The notes below the pieces were generated by a model. That model was given only the letters and a program-made list of their open reading frames with translations, was not told where the DNA came from and made no database searches. The position numbers and the translations under genes are program-made. A stretch of 64,000 bases of DNA. It comes from Diploscapter coronatus. Lineage: Eukaryota > Nematoda > Chromadorea > Rhabditida > Rhabditidae. The stretch covers positions 35,177,201-35,241,200 of the forward strand of contig OZ038422.1 in the NCBI GenBank assembly GCA_964036155.1. The letters run 5' to 3'. Of this stretch, positions 52,906 to 63,385 are shown piece by piece. Positions within the stretch are counted from its first letter, which is position 1. Every line of letters begins with the position of its first letter.

Positions 52906-54229
52906 TCGTAGAAATGAAGACCTAAAATATAATTCTATTATTTTATTCTTATCTGTTGTTATAATACTTCATCCACAAATTAATTTATCAATTTTAAATG
53001 TCGTCAGTCGATGAATGTTTTAATGTACACTAAAATCGAATAAATGCATCTGCCCATTCGCATGATTTTACATTAGCGTTCACTTCTAGAACGTATCAGA
53101 GATAGATAGAATAATATCCATAATTTTGCAAAAATAAGCTGTCACAAGACTCATAGGATTGAAGTTCTCCATTGTATGTGTCGAATAGCTTGAAACTTAT
53201 AGGGTATTCACAAAATTATGTTACAACCTAATTTACTATTGTTTCAGAATATCGAATTTGAAATGAATGTTAATCATTCGAAGGCTATTCTTGTTCAAGA
53301 TTCGATTGCGAATCCTCAATATGGCAATTTATTATCAAATGATAATGCATATTGAATTATTATGTGGTTTTTCTAGGTTCAATGTCACTCGAGAATTCAC
53401 CATTCATATTTGAATTGATGCTGTTTACTCTCACTCGTTGCCAGTTATTGAAGTCCCTTCGATATTTATGCAAATTTGAATGACATATTCGATTCGTATG
53501 TTAGACAAGAAAATGATGTTAGTCTCAATGATATCAATTGCTACAATACATTTTTAATTCAAGTGAAACAACAAAGTGGGTCTTTTCGGGAAAAAAAAAC
53601 TCTTTCTGCCTTTCAGATAAAATCTTGTTTATTAGCCATTCTATGTAAAAATGGAGATTTGTTAGGAAAGGCTTAGCACAGCCCAAATTATTCTCCTGGA
53701 AATGATCCCTAGTAATGTAATCGAGATCCCGGAGCTCGGATGTGCGTTGTTTACGCTACAGTAAATGATGTACTGAAAAATTCAGAAACGGTTAGAAAGT
53801 TTCTAAATGAGTCAAATTTGATACCAAATACTTCGTCTCGATGAAATAAACAACATTCATTAGAAAATTTTCCGATCCGATGCTTACATAAAAGTTATAG
53901 GCCGAAAAGTGTCAAAATTGATTAAAACTGATACTTTCGAGTTGTCTTGTGCATATTTCCGTTTTATTTTCATTTTATACGATTTGACGAATCGGTTGGG
54001 CCGCGATGGTCAGCACATTTTACATTGTAATCATTGACTGAATTTGCATGTATGTAGTGAGTAATTTCTTCTTATGTATTTGTCATTCACCAATTCTTCG
54101 AATCTTCACGTTACTAAATCGCAAATAATCTTAATTTATGTGAAAGTATGCATTTAATTTTGATGTTCTATGGTACGTTATTGTTTCGTAGAGATTTGGG
54201 AATTGGTAAGCATATCTAGCTTCCATTAA
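52906..54229. other. A+T-rich intergenic region
   Basis: About 1.3 kb between the receptor stop and the SL1 genes. A 66-codon frame at 53476-53676 has no family feature. Nothing else seen. Confidence 0.4.
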
Positions 54230-54327
54230 TTGTGCCCTCCTGTGGAAGGCTGTTCCAAAATTTCGCTAGACCACTTCTTTCGAAGAGTCAGAACGTTGTT
54301 AATACCTCAAACTTGGGTAATTAAACC
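54230..54327 (-). ncRNA. sls-1: SL1 trans-spliced leader RNA gene (minus-strand copy)
   Basis: The 22-nt leader (54327-54306, reading toward lower coordinates) starts GGTTTAATTACC and ends CAAGTTTGAG, identical to the canonical nematode SL1 leader. It is followed directly by the splice donor GTATTAACAACG. The body continues with TCTGACTCTTCGAAAGAAGT (a short hairpin), the Sm-binding site AAATTTTGGAA (near 54264-54252) and a 3' hairpin CAGCCTTCCACAGGAGGGC ending near 54230. Length about 98 nt. In the cell the RNA, as an Sm snRNP, donates its leader to pre-mRNA 5' ends. The 93-codon open frame here is an artefact of the inverted pair. The body differs from the plus-strand copy at one position just before the Sm site (TCTAGCG against TCTAACG). 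Confidence 0.95.
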
Positions 54328-54650
54328 GAAGTTACCGATGAAAATCGACAGATATACAGATCTTGTGGTATACCACAGTCAAGAATATATTCGAATCTTT
54401 CACTGTCTGGTTTCCTCTTCTCTCATCATTTTCTTTCTTTTTCCTTCTCAAATAAGCGCCCTATTTCTCTTATTGGCCGGAGGGAGGGAAAGAGTAGAGA
54501 GTGAGTATTAGTTAGATAAGGAAAGAGTCAGGCGAAAGCGGAAAGGGCGAGAAGGGTGAAGAGAAATCAGACAGTGAAAGATTCGAATTGGATTCTTGCC
54601 TGGGGTATGCGACGAAATGTCTATATTTCCCGATTTTGATCGATAGCTTC
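54328..54650. promoter_or_regulatory. Shared spacer of the SL1 pair with matched upstream blocks
   Basis: The 323-base spacer carries the same block facing each gene: ACAGTGAAAGATTCGAAT at 54571-54588 for the plus copy and its inverse (ATTCGAATCTTTCACTGT, 54389-54406) for the minus copy. The near edge of each block is about 62 bases from the RNA start, where the proximal sequence element of nematode snRNA-type genes is expected. Between block and start the two sides are much less alike (GGTATACCAC against GGTATGCGAC, and a common CGATTTT). No TATA-like string at a fixed distance is shared, which would fit RNA polymerase II snRNA promoters. Confidence 0.7.
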
Positions 54651-54748
54651 GGTTTAATTACCCAAGTTTGAGGTATTAACAACGTTCTGACTCTTCGAAA
54701 GAAGTGGTCTAACGAAATTTTGGAACAGCCTTCCACAGGAGGGCACAA
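54651..54748 (+). ncRNA. sls-1: SL1 trans-spliced leader RNA gene (plus-strand copy)
   Basis: The leader occupies 54651-54672 (GGTTTAATTACC through CAAGTTTGAG) and is followed by the donor GTATTAACAACG. The Sm site AAATTTTGGAA is at about 54715-54725. The terminal hairpin uses CAGCCTTCCACAGGAGGGC, ending near 54746. The length and order of elements match the minus-strand copy at the same spacing, giving a symmetric head-to-head pair. No 5S rRNA gene is seen nearby, unlike the 5S-linked SL1 clusters of C. elegans. Confidence 0.95.
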
Positions 54749-56294
54749 TAAATGAAAAATGTTGAAAAGGAAGATAAAATGTTGTGTGTCAGTCAAATAA
54801 ATATTCGCAAAGCTCGGTGATTTCATGTTGCCGAAATTCTTGAAATATTGCGTAATAATTCTAGTCATTTGCTAAAGAATATAGATGGAGAAATAGGACA
54901 GTGTACAACATAGGTTCACGAAACATTATATATACCCCTCAGAGCTGACTTCTTTCACTTGGTCCGGAACCAGTGAGTTATCTCAGACAAACTTCTCATT
55001 GGTACAACTCGACCCAGTATTTTGCCATTTTTAAAAGGTTTGTAAGAGCAGCGCAATCTTTATGCTTTTCTAGTCGTATGCATTATTGCAGAATGGGTGT
55101 GGCCTATCATTTTGGGAACGATAAAAACTCATAGAAACTTCAGAATGTTCCAAAAACAAGCAATTAAATTCAAACAAATGTCTTTACAAGAAAAAGGGGC
55201 TTTCTGATCGTCATCTTCAGAAATTCATGTCTGAGTACACTGATCCGTTCTTCATGTGCTTTTTCGCCATAATCCTGTCTAGCCCTACAGAATCCTAGAA
55301 AAATACTTTCATAACTCTGCCTTCACATCGAGAATGTCACTTGCGCTCTCTAATCATATCAGAAAACCATTCTGTGTACCGTTTTGAAATACCTAAATTA
55401 CTCATTAGTTTATTGTTTATTGCTTTGTTTTATATGTCGATCCCAAAGAATTATAGCCTTTTAAAAATGAAACTTGATAATTTCCTTCTTTCTAAAGATC
55501 ACTTATTTTCAGGTGCCATTTTTTATATTTGGAAAGGAGATCTTTTACTGTTTTTTCTTTCACACAGTATAATCCGTATACATCGCGAAAATAATGGGAT
55601 GAGCAGTAAATTCAGGTCAACACGTACGTAAGTACAGGACAAAATTTGTATAGTAGTCAAATTTATATTTTGAATTATTATCAGGAATAAAGTGTTCCTT
55701 CGAAAGTTTAGGCAAAAACTGTTCAGAAGACACCGTCGATATGCGGTGTCTTACTTGTCAAGTATCTTACCCTTTGTTACCCCTATTTCGCATGCACCAA
55801 AATGTAGGTGATGTTCTTGGTTTGTTGTCATGCTTTCAGTGAGTCATACGTCAGAAATCTACTTGAAATGAGATGCGAATGAACGAATTGAACGATTATG
55901 TGAATTGTGCATGATGAAGGCGTAAAATTGGGATGAACATAGAAAATGAAGAGGGGAGGTTGGTTAATCCTGCAGTGTCTCTGCAGTCTCTGCTTTCATG
56001 CAACCAATTACCTGACCCAACATAGAGGAGAGATAAAACGAGTATGAAAGGATATATGAAAGAGTGAAGATGAAAGGATACAAATAGCACAACCAGATAA
56101 ACAGACAGAGTGACAATGATGGAATTCATCTGTCTCTCTTCGATTGTTTCAATTCACCTCCACTTTTTTCCAACTCATTCTCCCAACCAACACGCGATAC
56201 TCATTTTGATTTTCATTTAGACCTGAACTTTATTATCACCATTCAGATGATCTTTCAGGAACCAAGATAAGTGCTGCTCATTAGAGCTTCTCCC
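54749..56294. other. A+T-rich intergenic region
   Basis: This contains the right-hand direct repeat (55114-55360) and a 96-codon hydrophobic plus-strand frame (55341-55631), which I could not join to other exons. It may be a decayed receptor-like fragment. A short ORF on the minus strand at 55896-56129 is unsupported. Confidence 0.4.
55114..55360 (+). repeat. Direct repeat, right copy
   Basis: A diverged same-orientation partner of 49737-49980, from GGGAACGATAAAAACTCATA to GTCACTTGCGCTCTCTAATC. The two copies bracket the receptor gene and the SL1 pair. Confidence 0.85.
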
Positions 56295-56747
56295 ATGTCC
56301 CATGCACTCCTTTGTCTTCTTCTAACTCTAATCATTTGTCTTCTAGTTGATGCACAATCTGTAAGTGAAGATAAGCTTATTTGGCCCCATAAGGAGAACT
56401 TAGGGGGCTTCAGCCACGACAACATGCAGTTCAGCCAATTGGCTGGCATGGAGTGAATGGTCTGTTTGTCCAGAAGGTTAACTATTCTAATCAGCGAAAA
56501 GCCTATAGAGAGAAATATTAGAATGTGGAAGTTGTGGAGTGCAAATGAGGTGGAGGACTTGTCTAACAACGGATGCCAGCTGTAGTTGTCCTGGGTGAGA
56601 TTCAGACTCGTTGCAATTAATCAAACATTCTTTAGAAACTCAACATCAATTCAATACTGCAACATCGACATCTGCCGTTACCCAAAACCAACATGTTGCT
56701 ACAATTTGAAGGTCACTTCATTTCAAGGCAGATTTGCTTGTATGTAA
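56295..56747 (+). CDS. Small secreted TSP1-like cysteine-rich protein
   Basis: Four exons: 56295-56360, 56404-56476, 56522-56594, 56636-56747. Total 324 nt, 107 residues. Exon 1 is a clean signal peptide (MSHALLCLLLTLIICLLVDA). The mature protein starts GASATTTCSSANWLAWSEWS then VCPEE, a thrombospondin type 1 style WxxW motif, and continues CGSCGVQMRWRTCLTTDASC then SCPG, NSTSIQYCNIDICRYPKPTC then CYNLK, ending FACM. The Cys pattern (CGxCG, R-x-C, CxC, YCN-x-x-x-C) resembles the short nematode secreted TSR-like proteins. Introns of 43, 45 and 41 bases. All phases fit. The unspliced 61-codon reading starting at 56271 is wrong because it reads through a GTAAGTG donor. Role unknown; extracellular. 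Confidence 0.8.
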
Positions 56748-57039
56748 ATGTTCAAGTTAGGAAACAATCTACTATCTAATGGATACGCTTCTTTATTCTA
56801 TGCAAATTAACGTAGCAATTAAACGAGCTTTCAACTATTTATTTTAGAAATCTTGTTGTACTTATTGAACACAATTTCCCTTTGATTTTGTATTTTGTAA
56901 TATAAATATGTCAAAAGCGGCTAACTAAAATGAGATCAAAGTAAATCCTTAAAGATTTTCAGGGGAACAGAACAGAAACAAGTTTGACCAATACTGACAA
57001 TAGAAATCTGTGAATGCGTAAATGCTGACAGATAGTGAA

Positions 57040-57811
57040 TTAGAAGCGTTCGATAATTATATAATTTGCATGCTGATGTTTATGGATGGGCTTATTGGTT
57101 GGAAGTGACAATTCATCGGCAGCGATGCTGCCCTTTCCACTGTCCGTCTCGCTCTTGGAGTCTTCATTTTCTTCCTCAATCTGCACTATTTGGGTGTCCT
57201 CGTCCTCCACTCCATACACTTCGATCATAGTCACATATCCAGTGCCTCGGCTCGCTTGCTGTTCCTCCTGCCCCTCAATTTGCGCCAGTCGATCTTCATT
57301 CATTTGTAGTGCGAAATCGTCCGATTTCTGCTTTGTGAGTCTCATTTTCGACGAGAACCTCCTCAGTTTTGCCCAGGTCCCTGTAATCGAATTATAGTTC
57401 AGACAAGTGTCTTCTTCAAGGCAATCGTTTTTAACTTACCGCTTTCTTTTTCAGTCTTGATGTCTTTCGTAATTTGTTGAGTTAGTCCTCTCTGAATTGC
57501 AAAAGTTAAACTGTTAAAATTACCACATTTACGAAGATAATGCCAAAAGTACTTACAACGAGAACATTGCTCCACATTTCAGAAGCATTATGAACAGGAC
57601 TAATTGGGTTGCCATCCACAAGAACACGACCATTTTCAGTGTAGCTAAAATGGCTGATAAAGCTTTTCAGTCTATAACATCTTGATAGAGCAGCTTACCT
57701 TCTCTTATGCTTATCGACAGTATTTCGATAGAGTGAGGAAGACCTTGCGGCACCGTAGAATTCAACAGGCGTATGATCTGAGCCGCCTCCTCCATTCATC
57801 ATCGAAATCAT
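57040..57811 (-). CDS. Unrecognised intracellular protein, acidic C-terminus
   Basis: ATG at 57811 (MISMMNGGGGSDHTPVEFYG). Exon 1 ends at 57700 (RNTVDKHKRR). Following exons read YTENGRVLVDGNPISPVHNA then SEMWSNVLV, then RGLTQQITKDIKTEKES, then TWAKLRRFSSKMRLTKQKSD. A long last exon has RLAQIEGQEEQQASRGTGYV then TMIEVYGVEDEDTQIVQIEE and a Ser/Glu-rich stretch, ending at 57040. No signal peptide or membrane helix. Basic middle and acidic end. The regular exon series with short introns and consistent donors supports a real gene, but I do not recognise the family. Confidence 0.65.
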
Positions 57812-59947
57812 TTTGATGGTGTAGTGTCAGAATAAATTAGTATGTCACTAAAATGTATGTTGATGAGTAAAAATTAAATATGGAATGGGTTGAAGGCAAT
57901 CAAATCGAAACGGAAGGGTTAAATATGAAGAACTGGCAGGAATGAAGAAAAAGGGAGGAGTCAAGGAACAATGGAAAAAGGATGCAGATCGCCAAATCGA
58001 CTGAGCAGAGAAGAACTGGGCGGGACTAGGGGTCTAAAGGAAGCGATAGAAATGAGGGAAAGCTGGGGGCAAATTGGAAGGGGAAATACTGAGTCATTCG
58101 CCAAACACACACGCACACATAATCTGTGTTCGATATGTAATTCGAGGTTAAGAATCAAAGGCACAGTTGCAGAAACTATTAATGATTTGGAAGTAGAGGG
58201 CACGTCATCGGTGAGAAAAAGAGCTGCTGCGGGAAATAGATGACAAATCAGAAGGTGTGAAGGGAAACTAACTGAGTGCTAGATGCTGAATGCGCTCTTG
58301 AAATCGGAAGAACATGGTCGAGAATAAAATGAAAGGGAAAGAGGAGAAATGTGATCAATTCGAAGAAGTTAATGAAGATGAATGACTGCAATGAACAGTG
58401 AAGTCGCGAGGAAATAGGGTGAGACGTGAAGCACAGCATATCGTTGAAATTGTCAGTGAAGTAAAGAAAAGTATTGTTCACCTTTGAGTGCATTTTGCTG
58501 TATGAAGAGTTGTTCAAGTCTTCCTTCTTCTCCTTTTATACATCATTTCTTCTTCGTTCTTCTTCTAATTGCTTCGATTCGATCGTTATCCATCGATTAA
58601 ATCTCCCATTTCATCATTTTCTTCTTCTTCGCTTTTTTTTATTTTCCTTTAACCTGCCTCTTTTCTCAATAAAATCTCTCTTCTCCTCCGCAGTATTTTT
58701 GTATTTTCTACAGAAACGTGACACATCTTACACATAACAAAGGCAGCCTCTCCTCTTATTGAAATGCTCTGTGCCACGTGTCGTGAGATCGAGAAAATAT
58801 GTTTTCCAACTATAGCTCGAATGTCGTTGTTTACAACCTATTTTTGTCTGCCCTTCCTCCAATTTTTAATCTTCCTTCTCTCATCACTTTGTTGTTGTGT
58901 AAATTTCTCGAAACTCCTCCACAATTCACTTGACTTGCCCCTACAGTGAAGGACTAAATGACAGAAAGAAATAAACACAAGTTCAAAAAGTTTCAAAACA
59001 AAAAAATTAGCTCATCGTCACATTGGGCAGTTCCTCAAGTATGCAAATATTTTTCGATAATAGGAATAGAAATCTGCAGAAAGATGAAAAGTTAAGCGAA
59101 GGATAGGCGTTGTTTTTGCAGACATTCCTCGCAAAGACTATAGATCGCGATATTCGCCATACAGGCCACACAGATAGAGGAATGCAGCGTTCGCTAAATC
59201 CCCAAAGTCGATCTATTTTTATCTCCAATTTCTCATTACACAAGCTTACTAAGTTTACAGATTTCTCCCCAATTTCAGATATTTTTGAGAAAAGAGTTAC
59301 CAATTCGACCCGTCATTTTTATTGGCCTTTGCCCGAAGAATTATCGTGAATTATTTAGATTCTCGATAATAGAAGAAAAAACTAGATTTCAGAAACGATA
59401 AAAATTCGAAGTTGGGAATTGAGTGCAGCAAAGTCGACCACCACTTGACGTTTGCGTTGAACAGAAAAATCCTTAAAAAAAAAAGTTGACAGAATTACGT
59501 ATATTTACCAGAAAATTGCATATTATTACTAAAGATGTAGATGATATGATATAGTGTCACTCGCATATCGAAAATAATAACTAAGGAACGCAAACAGTTC
59601 CCCGAAGTGTACCCGAAACGGTCAAATGTGATGTCAAAATATTCGCAACGGTATAACTAAATATTGGAGCAGTCGAAAAGTTTTAAAAATATCCAAACCC
59701 GGAAAAATGACTCAACCTAACCCCTAAATGAACACATCTTCAATGCAAAAACCCCGCGGATGCGAAAATGATGAACTAATTTTTGGCACAGATCAGTTTC
59801 ATGGGATTTATCATTTATCGTCGATCTAGATTAGGGCCTTTTATGCCTTCGCAGTCTAAACATGACTTGCTTCCTATTTTGGAGGTCCCCGTATCATCAC
59901 TTTTTGTTCATTGCCGCGCGTTTACAAGGGGACGGAGTTTGCGCTCT
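57812..59947. other. Intergenic, no gene recognised
   Basis: About 2.1 kb. Several frames of 60-90 codons occur on both strands (for example 57971-58243 plus, 59007-59303 minus), but none shows a recognised motif or splice-consistent partner. Pyrimidine-rich strings lie at 58500-58720. The lustrin-type gene may have a further 3' exon here. Confidence 0.4.
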
Positions 59948-62061
59948 CTAGCCAATAGCCAAACAATAACTCAGAAACTGACCATTCGGGGGACAATCCT
60001 GTGAGTCATTGCACGAAATTGGCTCGCCATCGACTAAAGGAGTTGGAGAAGCTAAACAACCAGAAAGAGATCGATAGCGTGAAAAAGGCTGTACTGAAGT
60101 TGAAGAAGAACAACAAATGGTCACTCCAGGCTGAAACAATAGGGATAATTGACTGACAGAGTTGTAACAACGATTACAGTAGTGCTTGGAGAACAGTTGT
60201 GATTGATTGGACATGTGTTGATTGTCGTAGTGGAGCAGAGTCGAGGCAGGCCATTGAGAAGATAGGCTCGTCCATTAGCACAAATTAGAGAATTCGAAAG
60301 ACGACAACATAGGAATGAAGAAGCTACTGTGGATGAAGTAGACGATGGCACGCAGCTAAAGCCATATGGGCAGCTGGAATGAAAAGGGTGTGGTGCTAGC
60401 TTCAAACTGATGACTTACGAAGTGTCAGTTATTGCAGAGCAAGTGCGCGGAATATTCGAATTATCGACGAATGGGTTCCATCCAATTGGACAGCCTTGAT
60501 TTCCACCACCAGGAGAGGATCCAGAAAGGCAGCAGACAAATGTGGAGGGAGTGGTTGATTGAGAGCAGTCATAACCAGCGGGACAGGTCGAAACTTGAGA
60601 AGGATTGCATGTCGGTGGAGTACCTCCTAAATACGAAATAGCACTAATCTCTGACTTTTTGTATTCCACATCCACACCCACTTTTTTTTTTCTTTTCCCT
60701 ATCTTCTCAAAAAGTGGGTGTGAACTACAAAGAGCCCTAATCTCTGTAAGAAATATCACCGGCAGTTGGCTGATAAACTTGTCTCCCATCTGCACAGCCT
60801 AATGTGGACGAGGATGAACTGCAGCATATGAATTGGGCCAGAACGGTCGAAAGCTGACACGTGTAGCCGGGCTAAGAAAGAAGAGGTGAAGAGAAGAGCG
60901 AAGAGCGAAGAGCGAAGGACAAACCGTATTGCAAGCGGATCCGACAGAAGTGCAGGTCTGCACATTGCCTGAGGGGGTGAGCAGAGCATTTCCATTATTG
61001 GGACAGACACGCGGAGTCGTCGAGGGAATGCAACACACAAATACGGTGGATGAGCGAATTGACTGAATACAAACGGACCCGGAAGGGCAAGCAGTGGGAG
61101 ACAGAGGAGAGCAGGTGGTTGGACCCGCAGAGCCCTGTACTGGAGTGTAGTTGGCTGGACAATCCGATTGGGAGGGAGAAGTGGAGCAGCAGACGAATGT
61201 CGACGTTGTACCTACCGCTAATTGGCATGAATAGCCGAGAGGGCAGTTCGACGAGGACTGTGCGTTCAGACAATAACGAGCTCGACCGTTTTCCTGTAAA
61301 GCTATTACTGAAAAGTACGAAGAAACCTCGTTGCCCACCGTGTAGAGTGAAAGATTGGAAGGACAGGTGGGAAACTGCACAGAGCCAGAAGTACAGCAGA
61401 GAAAGATGGAGGGGGCATTCGACGACTGCACGCAAGAGAATCCTGTCTCACAGGTAGTGGGGTCGTTTTGAAGGCAAGGTACGTAAATGGCAGAGGATGG
61501 CTGCGGAATTGCGTTGTTGGGACACTGAGGAATGGAAGAAGGCGGTGGAGTTGTCGAGGTCGAAGATGAGCAGCAAATGTTGGTGCTGCCTCCACTGTTC
61601 AGAGCTGATGCACATACCGCACTGATAGATGAATTCTCAGCATAAATTAAACGAACTCTTAAAGCCAACTTACTTAGTCGCACATTCTGCAGTTGCTCCT
61701 GGCTGTGTGCAGAAAATCGAAGTGCCAGCTGCATTAAGAACGGGCGTCTGGTTGGGAAGAGGGCATTGGAATGTCGACTGACTGACGACTTGAGTTGGAA
61801 CCGTCCAACATCTGAATGAAGAATAATACGAAAAGAACTTGTAGACGTTTTCGAACCGCAGTTAACTGCATGAAACGAGGTAGTGTTTCTTATCGAGAGA
61901 GGAAAAAGGCATGCCTTTCTTTCGTCTCTCGAAAATATCCACTATTTCGTTTCATGCGATTACCCGCGGTTCGAAAACGTTGCAATTCTACAAAAATACG
62001 AAAAAAAAAATGTTCGAAGAAAAACATACAGAACTGTGATAAGGAGAATAGCATCGAACAT
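59948..62061 (-). CDS. Secreted lustrin-type cysteine-repeat protein
   Basis: Exon 1 (ATG 62061) is a short signal peptide, MFDAILLITV, ending CT|GTATGT. Exon 2 joins in frame (CWTVPTQVVSQSTFQCPLPN, FCTQPGATAECAT). The following exons carry repeated modules of the form C-P-x-N ... C-x-G-(F/Y)-x-C ... F-(V/L/I)-C-C: GFSCVQSSNAPSIFLCC, NCPLGYSCQLAVGTTSTFVC, ACPSGSVCIQSIRSSTVFVC, AGYDCSQSTTPSTFVCC and GFSCVPSSTSSTVASSFLCC. Linkers are Ser/Thr/Pro-rich (SSSTSTTPPPSSI). This is the lustrin cysteine-rich repeat seen in many nematode extracellular proteins. The last readable exon ends ISCNDSQDCPPNG; either it stops at 59948, or the GTCAGT donor there leads to another exon to the left. Introns hold a fold-back of family D and one of family A type. 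Probably a cuticle or matrix component, by family. Confidence 0.82.
60650..60745. mobile_element. Fold-back element family D in lustrin-type gene
   Basis: TTTTTGTATTCCACATCCAC then ACCCACTTTTT and the inverse AAAAAGTGGGTGTGAACTAC then AAAGAGCCC enclose TTTTCCCTATCTTCTC. Same family as 21700-21808. Confidence 0.7.
61845..61985. mobile_element. Fold-back element, family A core with different ends
   Basis: AACGTTTTCGAACCGC-type ends (GACGTTTTCGAACCGCAGTT and CCGCGGTTCGAAAACGTTG) flank a family A style core (ATCGAGAGAGGAAAAAGGCA and GCCTTTCTTTCGTCTCTCGA). The inner pair GCATGAAACGAGGTAGTG / CACTATTTCGTTTCATGC also pairs. It sits in intron 1 of the lustrin-type gene. Confidence 0.78.
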
Positions 62062-62814
62062 GGCATAGCTTCACATAGTAAATCAGTCAATCAGGGTAGA
62101 GAAGGATGAATGGAATGAAAATCGAAGTGAGAAGAGTAGAGAAGGAAAGAAGGAGGTGAGAATGAAAATGGAAAGAGCAGTCTGTGCGGCTGTGCTGTTG
62201 CTGATGCGGTGTTTGCATAGCTGTGTGTCCACTCTGTTCTCACAGAAAGAAATGAGAGGGGGAGTCCAAACCTAAGCACGGTCTAACAATCCATAGCCAT
62301 TTGAAAAGGGTGACTTTAGAAGAAACTTAATTAATGACGCTCTTATTAGAATAAAAGTGCTCATAGTTATACAAATGATGCCTATATCTTACATCTGTCC
62401 TTTATGCCTATACCTAATCTTTTCTTTCTAGCGAAATCTAACGTAAAGTTGACCTAGCACACCTGTACTTTACTCGTAGGTATCTTTGCTCACTAAAATT
62501 AATGATAAGCAAGTTTGAATAAATACAATTTTCTAAGTGAAGACTAGCTTTATAACTATAGAAGAATCTAACGATAAAAAAATTGGTTATGCATCACTTG
62601 TTTTACTGAAAACAGTGTTAGCATAATTTGTCCCCACTTTAAAATTTTTAAAACTTATTTGAAAATCGATTAATTTCAGGCGATGTGCACAAAAACTGAT
62701 TATTCCCTCGGACGGACAATCGGGTAAAATCATCTGGATGCTGTGTGTCTACATAAAATAATTCGTCTTCTTTTTCACGCTGGTGAGAAACATTTCTACT
62801 TTTATTTTATTCGG

Positions 62815-62925
62815 ACCCTGTATTTACAGATGGCTCTTTCTTATTTCTTCGCTTTTCCTACATTCCCTACCCGTCTATAAATACAGTTGTCTGCGTATAT
62901 CATCCGTCTGTAAGTACAGGCGGGT
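62815..62925. mobile_element. Fold-back element family C
   Basis: CCTGTATTTACAGATGGCTC at the left and CCGTCTGTAAGTACAGG at the right are inverted. An inner CCGTCTATAAATACAG string repeats the motif. Related to the ZIP intron 1 element at 12365-12478. Confidence 0.6.
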
Positions 62926-63385
62926 TATTTAACATTCTGAACTTTTTTTTTTTTTTGATTTTCCTACGTTATATTTTGAACTTAACTTTTCGATTTTGTT
63001 CGGAGATAGAAAGCCTACAATAATTTATTCTTTAAAAAATTTAAAGAAAGAAATTTCTTGAATTGTATCTTTAGGTAGAAAACTACAGCAATTTACTGAC
63101 AAACATAAGAGCATTTCTTGAAGTTCGTCAAAGAGCAGAAAGATTAAATCTATTGCTAAATTTGAGAATTCTCGAATGTTCAGGCGTTATTTGGATGTTT
63201 CATCGCCGAATATGACTAATTGGCGGACATTCAAAAGTACCGCTTTTTTCTTCTCATCGCTACCATCATTTGATGAGTTTTTACAAAATTTAAATGTTTA
63301 AAAATTTAGACATTTTGAAAAGGAATAGGACTTTCGAAATTTTAAAGCTTTCGAGTTTTGAAAACGTCGTATTGTCTCGAGTACC

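Noticed and set aside
54304..54750. Inverted repeat taken as an ordinary MITE
   Set aside because: The arms are full SL1 RNA genes with leader, donor, Sm site and terminal hairpin, so the palindrome reflects two RNA genes.
54230..54868. Two similar open frames (93 and 118 codons) on opposite strands starting near 54230 and 54868
   Set aside because: They are mirror readings through the inverted SL1 RNA genes; the shared part is structural RNA, not protein.
55341..55631. 96-codon hydrophobic frame on the plus strand
   Set aside because: It looks membrane-like, but I could not find in-frame neighbouring exons or a family motif; A+T-rich DNA often gives such frames. Mentioned only as a possible fragment.
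56271..56456. 61-codon secreted peptide read without splicing
   Set aside because: An in-frame GTAAGTG donor and matching downstream exons give a better, Cys-rich TSP1-like product.
57971..58243. 90-codon plus-strand frame with CSICNSRLRIKG
   Set aside because: The CxxC pair is suggestive, but no second metal-binding pair, no splice context and no homologue pattern was recognised.
60799..61734. Single continuous 311-codon lustrin-type frame taken as a complete gene
   Set aside because: The Cys modules continue beyond it on both sides, with proper splice sites and a signal-peptide exon at 62061, so it is only the central part of a larger gene.
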